NCBI GenBank assembly: GCA_037131955.1
Contig: JBAXQC010000053.1
Location: 1-18,775, forward strand
DNA length: 18,775 bases
DNA from: CAIMMJ01 sp037131955
GTDB taxonomy: Bacteria; Bacteroidota; Bacteroidia; UBA4408
Reading direction: 5' to 3'
Part shown: positions 14,087 through 18,775 of the stretch, piece after piece
How the letters are laid out: each line of letters starts with the position of its first letter
Numbering within the stretch: position 1 is the stretch's first letter
Program-made: the position numbers and the translations under genes
Notes under the pieces: model-generated
The model's input: the letters and a program-made list of their open reading frames with translations, nothing else
What the model was told of the DNA's origin: nothing
Databases searched by the model: none

Positions 14087-15772
14087 ATGGCCGACGATAA
14101 AAAAATAATATTCTCAATGGTTAAGCTCAGTAAAACGCTGACAACCGGAAAAACAATATTAAAAGACATATACCTTTCTTTTTTTTATGGAGCAAAAATT
14201 GGAATCATTGGTTTAAACGGTTCGGGTAAATCAACTTTACTTAAAATTATTGCAGGTGTAGAAAAATCATACCAAGGCGATGTTGTTTTTTCACCAGGAT
14301 ATTCTGTAGGATTTTTAGAACAAGAGCCACACCTTGATGAAACAAAAACAGTGAAAGAAATTGTGATGGAAGGCGTGCAAGAAACTGTAGATTTATTAAA
14401 AGAGTTTGAAGACATTAATTTAAAATTTGGCTTGCCAGAGTATTACGAAAATGCTGAGGCAATGGATAAATTAATGAACAGACAAGCAATTATCCAAGAT
14501 AAAATTGACGCCATTAATGCTTGGGATTTAGACAATCAGTTGGAGGTGGCAATGGATGCATTGCGTTGCCCCGAAGGCGATACACCAGTTAAGGTGCTTT
14601 CGGGCGGCGAGCAAAGAAGAGTGGCTTTATGCAGATTGTTGCTTAAAAAACCAGATATTTTACTTTTAGATGAGCCTACCAATCACTTGGATGCTGAGAG
14701 CGTAGATTGGTTAGAAAATTTTTTACAAACCTACCCTGGAACTGTTATAGCGGTAACCCATGACCGTTACTTTTTAGATAACGTTGCGGGTTGGATTTTA
14801 GAGTTAGATAGGGGAGAAGGTATTCCTTGGAAAGGAAATTATTCTTCTTGGCTAGATCAAAAAGGAAAACGTTTGGCGCAAGAAGAAAAAACAGAAAGTA
14901 AACGTCAAAAAACTTTGGCCAGAGAATTAGAGTGGGTAAGGCAAGGAGCAAAAGGTCGTCAGGCAAAAGGGAAAGCTCGTTTGGCAGCTTATGACAAACT
15001 GATGAGTGAAGACTCAAAAGAAAAAGAAGAAAAATTAGAAATATTTATTCCTAACGGACCCAGATTGGGGAACGAGGTAATTGAATTTGAAAATGTTTCT
15101 AAAGCATACACTGATAAAATTTTATTTGAAGACCTAGCTTTTAAATTACCTCCTAATGGAATAGTTGGCATTATTGGCCCTAACGGAGCAGGAAAATCTA
15201 CATTGTTTAGGATAATTATGAAGTTGGTGGAGGCTAATAAAGGAACTGTGAAAATTGGAGATACGGTAAAAATTAGCTACGTAGATCAATCACACAAAGA
15301 CATTAATCCCGACAAAACAGTTTTTGAAGTTATTACCGGTGGAACAGAAACCATAGAACTTGGTGGAAGACAATTAAATGCAAGAGCATACGTATCGAGA
15401 TTTAATTTTAATGGTGCCGACCAAGGGAAAAAGTGTGGTGTATTATCAGGAGGTGAAAGAAATCGTTTGCATTTGGCAATGGCGCTTAAAGCAGAAGGCA
15501 ATGTATTGTTGCTGGATGAGCCTACTAATGACATTGATGTAAATACGCTGAGAGCACTTGAAGAAGGCTTAGAAAACTTTGCAGGTTGTGCAGTAATTAT
15601 TAGTCACGACAGGTGGTTTTTAGACAGAGTGTGTACACACATTCTTTCTTTTGAAGGCGATTCTAAAGTATATTATTTTGAAGGAGGCTACAGCGAATAC
15701 GAAGAGAATAAAAAGAAACGTATGGGCGATGTTGCACCCAAAAGGATTAGGTATAAGAAATTGATGGCGTAA
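14087..15772 (+). CDS. ettA: ABC-F protein EttA (translational throttle)
   Basis: This 561-residue protein has two ABC ATPase domains without membrane helices. Domain 1 has Walker A GLNGSGKST (42-50), signature LSGGEQ (171-176) and LLLDEPTNHLDAES. The PtIM linker follows (ARELEWVRQGAKGRQAKGKA). Domain 2 has Walker A GPNGAGKST (364-372), signature LSGGER (453-458), LLLDEPTNDIDVNTL and the EttA-typical AVIISHDRWFLDRV. The tail GDVAPKRIRYKKL is also an EttA hallmark. From family knowledge it binds the ribosomal E site and gates the first elongation cycle according to ATP/ADP. The end is unusual: the last codons LMA-stop are followed at once by a small two-gene module. A second copy of the tail coding sequence lies 634 bases further on (see 16332-16421). 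Confidence 0.96.
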   Translation: MADDKKIIFSMVKLSKTLTTGKTILKDIYLSFFYGAKIGIIGLNGSGKSTLLKIIAGVEKSYQGDVVFSPGYSVGFLEQEPHLDETKTVKEIVMEGVQETVDLLKEFEDINLKFGLPEYYENAEAMDKLMNRQAIIQDKIDAINAWDLDNQLEVAMDALRCPEGDTPVKVLSGGEQRRVALCRLLLKKPDILLLDEPTNHLDAESVDWLENFLQTYPGTVIAVTHDRYFLDNVAGWILELDRGEGIPWKGNYSSWLDQKGKRLAQEEKTESKRQKTLARELEWVRQGAKGRQAKGKARLAAYDKLMSEDSKEKEEKLEIFIPNGPRLGNEVIEFENVSKAYTDKILFEDLAFKLPPNGIVGIIGPNGAGKSTLFRIIMKLVEANKGTVKIGDTVKISYVDQSHKDINPDKTVFEVITGGTETIELGGRQLNARAYVSRFNFNGADQGKKCGVLSGGERNRLHLAMALKAEGNVLLLDEPTNDIDVNTLRALEEGLENFAGCAVIISHDRWFLDRVCTHILSFEGDSKVYYFEGGYSEYEENKKKRMGDVAPKRIRYKKLMA

Positions 15773-15774
15773 AG

Positions 15775-15804
15775 TTGAGTTATGATTTTTGAATTGTAAA
15801 TTTG
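15775..15804 (+). promoter_or_regulatory. Full Bacteroidota promoter for the DUF4160/DUF2442 pair
   Basis: TTG at 15775-15777, exactly 19 bases of spacer, then TAAATTTG at 15797-15804: both consensus elements at ideal spacing. The -7 box ends 19 bases before the ATG at 15824. It begins 3 bases after the ettA stop, so the module can be expressed independently of ettA. This is the best promoter in the window. Confidence 0.65.
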
Positions 15805-15823
15805 TAATAAAATAAATTTAGTT

Positions 15824-16081
15824 ATGCCAGAAATTAGTAGATTTTTAGGAATAGTAATTTTTATGAATTTCAATGAACATAACCCTCCACATTTTCATGC
15901 AAAGTATGGCGACTTTGAAATTACAATTGAAATTTCAACTGGAATTGTTAATGGAAAATTTCCAAAACGAGCTTTAAATTTAGTTATTGAATGGTACGAA
16001 ATGCATAAAGATGAATTGCTTGAAAATTGGAATAGCTTAATATCAACAGGAGAATTCAAAAAAATAAATCCTTTAGAATAA
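15824..16081 (+). CDS. DUF4160 family protein
   Basis: The 85-residue protein is a full-length DUF4160 member. It begins MPEISRFLGIVIFMNF and has the invariant histidine cluster EHNPPHFHAKYG (about 18-29), then KFPKRALNLVIEWYEMHKDE and ELLENWNSL. The family has no established biochemical function. It is typically found as a two-gene unit with DUF2442, scattered across genomes in a way that resembles toxin-antitoxin or similar accessory modules. The stop codon overlaps the ATG of the DUF2442 gene (TAATG), so translation is coupled. It has its own promoter (15775-15804). A toxin-antitoxin role is inference only. Confidence 0.9.
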   Translation: MPEISRFLGIVIFMNFNEHNPPHFHAKYGDFEITIEISTGIVNGKFPKRALNLVIEWYEMHKDELLENWNSLISTGEFKKINPLE

Positions 16082-16317
16082 TGTTATTAAACGTAATAAA
16101 AGCAGATTATATTTCGGAGTACAAAGTTTCATTAGTTTTTAATGATGGTACTGAAAAATGTGTTGATTTGGAACAAACTATTCTAAATGACCACCGCAAA
16201 ATATTTGAGCCACTAAGAGATATAAATTATTTTAAAAACTTTAAAATAAACTTCAATACTATAACTTGGGAAAACGAAGCCGATTTTGCACCAGAGTATT
16301 TGTACGATTTAAAATAA
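16081..16317 (+). CDS. DUF2442 family protein
   Basis: This 78-residue protein shows the DUF2442 pattern: an N-terminal strand pair (VIKADYISEYKVSLVFNDG), the TEKCVDLEQTI segment and PLRDINYFKNFKI. The C-terminal strand is NTITWENEADFAPEYLYDL, where WENEADFAPEYLY is the family signature. Its ATG overlaps the DUF4160 stop by one base. The family's function is unknown; its pairing with DUF4160 is recurrent. The gene ends 14-20 bases before the remnant ettA tail. Confidence 0.9.
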   Translation: MLLNVIKADYISEYKVSLVFNDGTEKCVDLEQTILNDHRKIFEPLRDINYFKNFKINFNTITWENEADFAPEYLYDLK

Positions 16318-16331
16318 TAGCCCTCTCGAAA

Positions 16332-16421
16332 GAAAGCGAAAAAAATAAGAAACGTATGGGCGATGTTGCTCCAAAAAGGATAAGGTATAAAAAACTAAAA
16401 CATAAATTATTAAACTTCTAA
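16332..16421 (+). pseudogene. Displaced second copy of the ettA 3' end
   Basis: One reading frame here encodes ESEKNKKRMGDVAPKRIRY then KKLKHKLLNF and a TAA at 16419-16421, and has no start codon. The stretch RMGDVAPKRIRYKKL matches the true ettA end residue for residue (15 of 15 codons, 16353-16397 against 15719-15763). The 20-base run AAACGTATGGGCGATGTTGC is identical (16350-16369 against 15716-15735). The codon differences GCA/GCT, CCC/CCA, ATT/ATA, AAG/AAA and TTG/CTA are all synonymous. Upstream the lysine/glutamate-rich part aligns with one or two codons missing. The last residues differ (KHKLLNF against MA). This is a fragment of a formerly functional ettA allele, either the original chromosomal end or an imported one. 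Confidence 0.85.
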
Positions 16422-16422
16422 T

Positions 16423-16860
16423 TTGTCCAGAAAATTCAACATTCGTGTTTATGGCATTTTTATCAAGGACGATTGTGTTTTAGTTTCGGATGAATTTAGA
16501 TTTGGAATAAAAATGACAAAGTTCCCCGGTGGTGGATTAGAAGTTAATGAAGGATTAGTTGATTGCCTTTTGCGTGAATGTAAAGAAGAATTTTACCAAG
16601 AATTTAAAGTTATTGATCATTTTTATACAACTGATTTTTACATAACATCAGCTTTTAATCCTAAAGAGCAATTGATTAGTATTTATTATACGATTGCTCC
16701 AATTGAAGAAATAAAATTTAAGATTTCAAAAGTGCCTTTTGATTTTGAATTAATAGACGAGGCTCAAAGTTTTAGATGGATTAAGTTATCGGATATTTCA
16801 TCTAACGATTTCACCTTTCCGATTGATAAGTTAGTGGGTGATAAGTTGAAAGTATTTTAA
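16423..16860 (+). CDS. Nudix hydrolase, TTG start
   Basis: The 145-residue protein carries an intact catalytic Nudix box: GGGLEVNEGLVDCLLRECKEEF fits G-x5-E-x7-RE-U-x-EE (split: GGGLEVNEGL, VDCLLRECKEEF). Only the trailing glycine is replaced by Tyr. Such enzymes hydrolyse nucleoside diphosphate derivatives; the substrate cannot be told. The frame is closed by a TAA at 16411-16413, and TTG at 16423 is the only start that keeps the conserved opening strand (KFNIRVYGIFIKDD). That TTG lies one base after the stop of the displaced ettA tail, which fits a gene once coupled to ettA translation. It converges on the MFS gene with the two stop codons sharing TTAA. Confidence 0.88.
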   Translation: MSRKFNIRVYGIFIKDDCVLVSDEFRFGIKMTKFPGGGLEVNEGLVDCLLRECKEEFYQEFKVIDHFYTTDFYITSAFNPKEQLISIYYTIAPIEEIKFKISKVPFDFELIDEAQSFRWIKLSDISSNDFTFPIDKLVGDKLKVF

Positions 16861-18098
16861 TTTTTCTGCACGTCTTTTGTTATAACACTCACTCTGTAAA
16901 TTAAGAAAATACAAATAAGAGTAAGGAAAATCATTAAAAATCCTAATGTATCGTAGTGTTCCAAAGGGCTGTATTTATTTTTTTGCACAACAACCATTCC
17001 ACCTAAAGCTGCAGCAATGCCACCAGCTACTTGTTGCAGCGAAGAGTTTATACTCATAAATGCACCACGGTCTTTCATTTCGGGCAGGGCACTTACCAAT
17101 GCCATAGATGGAACCATTCTACCCATAATTCCAATCATCATGGTAACATTAAAAAATATCACCAATAAAAATGGGCTTGGTCCTAATTGTGTGTAAAAGA
17201 ATACTACTAAAATTAACCAAACTGAAGCAAATGTAAATAGTTTAAACTTATTTATTTTATCGCTGTATTTCCCAATCAATGGCATAATTAATAATGTGCT
17301 TAAACCACCTATCATAAATAAAAGCGGTAGTTGCTCTTGCGTAATGTGAAGGTTATTTATTGCAAAAGCACTTCCCCAAGGCATCATCATAAATCCTCCA
17401 AGGGATAAAAAAGCTGTAGCTAAGAATCCTATTCTGTAATTTTTTTGTTTAATAGTATGTAATAAATGATGGAAAGCACTTTGGTCAGAAGGAGTTTCTA
17501 AATGTTTAGTTACAGGTTCTAGTTTAAAAACTGCCAATGTCCAAACTAAAATTGCTAAAACTACAATCATAAAAAATGGCGATTGCCAACCAAAGTGATT
17601 GGCCAAATACAAACTTATTGGAATGCCTAACACTTGACTTGCTCCAAAACCCATTTGCAAAAATCCCATTACTCTACCTCGTTTTTCAAGGGGAAAAAGA
17701 TCTGCAACAATGGCCATAGATATAGAACCTATAACCCCGCCAAATAATCCGGTAATTATTCTTGCTACCAATAAGGTAAGAAAGGAGTGTGCTATACCAC
17801 AAAAAAATGTACCAATAATAAAACCTATGTAAAAAAATAGAAGTAGTTTTTTTCTATCAAAACTATCTGCAAATCCTGCGGTTAGTAAACCCGAAATTCC
17901 TGCACTAAAAGCATAGGCAGAAACCGACCAACCAAATTGAGTGGTAGTTAATCCCATCGATTTCATTAACAAATCTCCTAGTGGCGACATTACCATAAAA
18001 TCTAAAACAACTGTAAACTGAGTCATTGCAAGAATTACAATCACAAATATTTGATAAGTAGAAAGTTTAGATTTTTCTTTAGATAGGTCTTGAGTCAT
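16857..18098 (-). CDS. MFS exporter, DHA1 type
   Basis: The protein (413 residues) has 12 predicted membrane helices. It shows a helix-1 motif VVLDFMVMSPLG with Asp33, motif A GFADSFDRKK (75-84), and VARIITGLFGGVIGSISMAIV, typical of the AraJ/DHA1 drug or sugar exporters. The central loop (about 205-220) is histidine-rich. Substrate specificity is not visible. Upstream on the minus strand, TACATTTA (18126-18119) is one base off the TAnnTTTG box. The gene lies 104 bases downstream of the SnoaL-like gene but is separated from it by a strong terminator, so it probably has its own promoter. It overlaps the Nudix gene by 4 bases at the stops. Confidence 0.9.
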   Translation of the reverse strand: MTQDLSKEKSKLSTYQIFVIVILAMTQFTVVLDFMVMSPLGDLLMKSMGLTTTQFGWSVSAYAFSAGISGLLTAGFADSFDRKKLLLFFYIGFIIGTFFCGIAHSFLTLLVARIITGLFGGVIGSISMAIVADLFPLEKRGRVMGFLQMGFGASQVLGIPISLYLANHFGWQSPFFMIVVLAILVWTLAVFKLEPVTKHLETPSDQSAFHHLLHTIKQKNYRIGFLATAFLSLGGFMMMPWGSAFAINNLHITQEQLPLLFMIGGLSTLLIMPLIGKYSDKINKFKLFTFASVWLILVVFFYTQLGPSPFLLVIFFNVTMMIGIMGRMVPSMALVSALPEMKDRGAFMSINSSLQQVAGGIAAALGGMVVVQKNKYSPLEHYDTLGFLMIFLTLICIFLIYRVSVITKDVQKN

Positions 18099-18147
18099 GG
18101 GATTTTTTTTATTGCTTGTAAATGTACTTTATTTATAATTAAACATG

Positions 18148-18182
18148 TAAAAAAAAACCGCAACGAATTTACATTGCGGTTT
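18148..18182 (-). terminator. Rho-independent terminator after the SnoaL-like gene
   Basis: A perfect 9-bp stem, AAACCGCAA (18155-18163) with TTGCGGTTT (18174-18182), has a 10-base loop. Read on the minus strand it is followed directly by a T run at 18154-18149. It lies about 20 bases past the stop of the SnoaL-like gene. Confidence 0.85.
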
Positions 18183-18202
18183 AAATTTATCTTGATGTTG
18201 TA

Positions 18203-18556
18203 TTATTTATGATAAAAAACTTCTTTAATTATATGGTCTCCATTCCAATGTTGAATTGCAACTTGGTCTAGCTTTACTCTGGCCCCATTTTGGAAAGTTA
18301 ATTCCATCCAATTTTGTACCATGGTAATTCCGTTTTCTTCGTCAGAAGTAAATGCATCAACACCGCCACCATGAATTTCTTTAACAGATGCAACAAAGTT
18401 TTTTTCATATTCTCTATTAGCATCTTTTCCTACTCTTGGTTCCTCACCAATTTCTTGCATTACAACGTCAGTGTGATAAAATTTTTCAAAGGCATCCATT
18501 ATTTGCCCTTGGCCTACCATTGCGTATAGGTCTTTTGCTTTTTGTAAGTAACTCAT
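18203..18556 (-). CDS. SnoaL-like (NTF2-fold) small protein
   Basis: The 117-residue sequence fits the NTF2/SnoaL-like fold. There is an N-terminal helix pair with KAKDLYAMVGQGQIMDAFEKFYHTDVVMQEIG, in which the FYHTDVVM strand is characteristic (split: KAKDLYAMVGQGQ, IMDAFEKFYHTDVVM). Then come REYEKNFVASVKEIHGGGVD and paired strands TMVQNWMELTFQNGARV, ending in HWNGDHIIKEVFYHK. There is no signal peptide. Relatives include ketosteroid isomerases, polyketide cyclases and many proteins of unknown role, so the reaction, if any, is open. The gene is monocistronic: its own promoter and palindromic sites lie upstream and a terminator follows it. Confidence 0.85.
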   Translation of the reverse strand: MSYLQKAKDLYAMVGQGQIMDAFEKFYHTDVVMQEIGEEPRVGKDANREYEKNFVASVKEIHGGGVDAFTSDEENGITMVQNWMELTFQNGARVKLDQVAIQHWNGDHIIKEVFYHK

Positions 18557-18576
18557 TTTTTTAAAATTAAATTATT

Positions 18577-18630
18577 AGTGTTTAAACATTGATTTTGGCA
18601 AATATACGGACTTTAATGTTTAAACATTGA
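18577..18630 (-). promoter_or_regulatory. Promoter with paired TGTTTAAACA palindromes
   Basis: On the minus strand TATATTTG (18606-18599) is an exact -7 box 43 bases before the ATG of the SnoaL-like gene. It is flanked by two copies of TGTTTAAACATTGA, at 18579-18592 and 18617-18630, 38 bases apart. The core TGTTTAAACA is a perfect palindrome, and the distal copy extends to a 14-bp one (18615-18628). No TTG -33 element is present; the distal copy lies where it would be. This arrangement fits binding of a dimeric regulator, either an activator replacing the -33 contact or a repressor looping across the -7 box. Confidence 0.6.
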
Positions 18631-18680
18631 AATTAATAAATTTTAATCAATTGAAATTCTGTGGAACTATAATTTGGAGA

Positions 18681-18775
18681 TTATTGAACGTTCATCAAAA
18701 ATATAAAAAGGTAAATCCACAGGATATCTAAAAAGTGCCAATAGATTGAGCACAGCCTAATTCCTAAATATCTTT
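18681..18775 (-). CDS. Cytochrome oxidase subunit III, 3' end only
   Basis: The minus strand from the right edge reads RYLGIRLCSIYWHFLDILW, then IYLFIFLMNVQ and a TAA at 18683-18681. The YWHFLDILWIYLF pattern is the hallmark last helix of heme-copper oxidase subunit III (WHF-D-W-F). Only about 31 codons are inside the window; the rest lies to the right. It runs in the same direction as the SnoaL-like gene, 124 bases downstream. No T-tailed terminator hairpin is seen between them. Whether it is the cytochrome c or quinol type cannot be told from this piece. Confidence 0.8.
   Translation of the reverse strand, partial: RYLGIRLCSIYWHFLDILWIYLFIFLMNVQ

Larger units (their letters stand above)
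15773..16331 (+). mobile_element. Putative inserted DUF4160/DUF2442 cassette at ettA 3' end
   Basis: The region between the ettA stop and the displaced copy of its tail holds only a promoter and the two overlapping small genes. The flanking ettA-tail copies (15701-15763 and 16338-16397) mark it as foreign to an ancestral ettA-Nudix junction. No transposase, integrase or terminal inverted repeat is visible, so it is not an insertion sequence. Homologous recombination between related ettA alleles is the simplest route. Boundaries are approximate. Confidence 0.5.

Noticed and set aside
14745..15017. Longer open frames on the strand opposite ettA and other genes
   Set aside because: They lie wholly inside strongly supported genes, lack any recognisable motif and follow the codon phase of the real gene.
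15773..16331. Cassette behind ettA as an insertion sequence or integron
   Set aside because: No transposase or integrase, no terminal inverted repeats and no short target duplication; the flanking copies are diverged coding sequence, not an exact duplication.
18627..18658. Direct repeat TTGAAATT between the oxidase gene and the SnoaL-like promoter
   Set aside because: Eight AT-rich bases repeated once in an AT-rich spacer are expected by chance.

Overview
The window looks like a chromosomal stretch of an AT-rich member of the Bacteroidota. Four things support this: a C-terminal type IX secretion (Por) sorting domain on a glutathione peroxidase, a GldF-type ABC permease, promoters of the TAnnTTTG type (best example TTG-N19-TAAATTTG at 15775-15804), and gene starts without clear Shine-Dalgarno sequences, several of them non-ATG. 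The genus cannot be told from the sequence.

Layout. Left edge: about 170 bases with no convincing gene. 172-2175 (-): a TPR-sensor histidine kinase, divergent from a tight five-gene plus-strand run (2220-6132) encoding MurQ, an unrecognised acidic protein, GldF, a SAM methyltransferase and a secreted glutathione peroxidase. After a 334-base convergent gap, a minus-strand pair (8912-6467) encodes a long-chain acyl-CoA synthetase and a small predicted outer-membrane beta-barrel protein. From 8971 the plus strand resumes with a secreted protein of unknown function, a Nudix-type (NrtR-like) transcription regulator and an MFS transporter that has no ordinary start codon. A 541-base non-coding region follows, holding a 153-base branched inverted repeat and a second, weaker palindromic block. 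Then come yidC and ettA, probably co-transcribed.

The most interesting locus is directly downstream of ettA. A two-gene DUF4160/DUF2442 module with its own promoter sits between the real 3' end of ettA and a second, displaced copy of the ettA 3' end (16338-16397). Over 15 aligned codons the two copies are identical in protein and differ only at synonymous sites. This suggests the module arrived together with the tail of a diverged ettA allele, rather than by local duplication. The displaced tail runs straight into a Nudix hydrolase that starts with TTG one base after the tail's stop codon.

Right part: a DHA1-type MFS exporter and a SnoaL-like small protein on the minus strand, separated by a good rho-independent terminator. 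The SnoaL-like gene has a promoter flanked by two copies of a TGTTTAAACA palindrome. The last 95 bases are the 3' end of a cytochrome oxidase subunit III gene running in from the right edge. No rRNA, tRNA, CRISPR array or transposase was seen.
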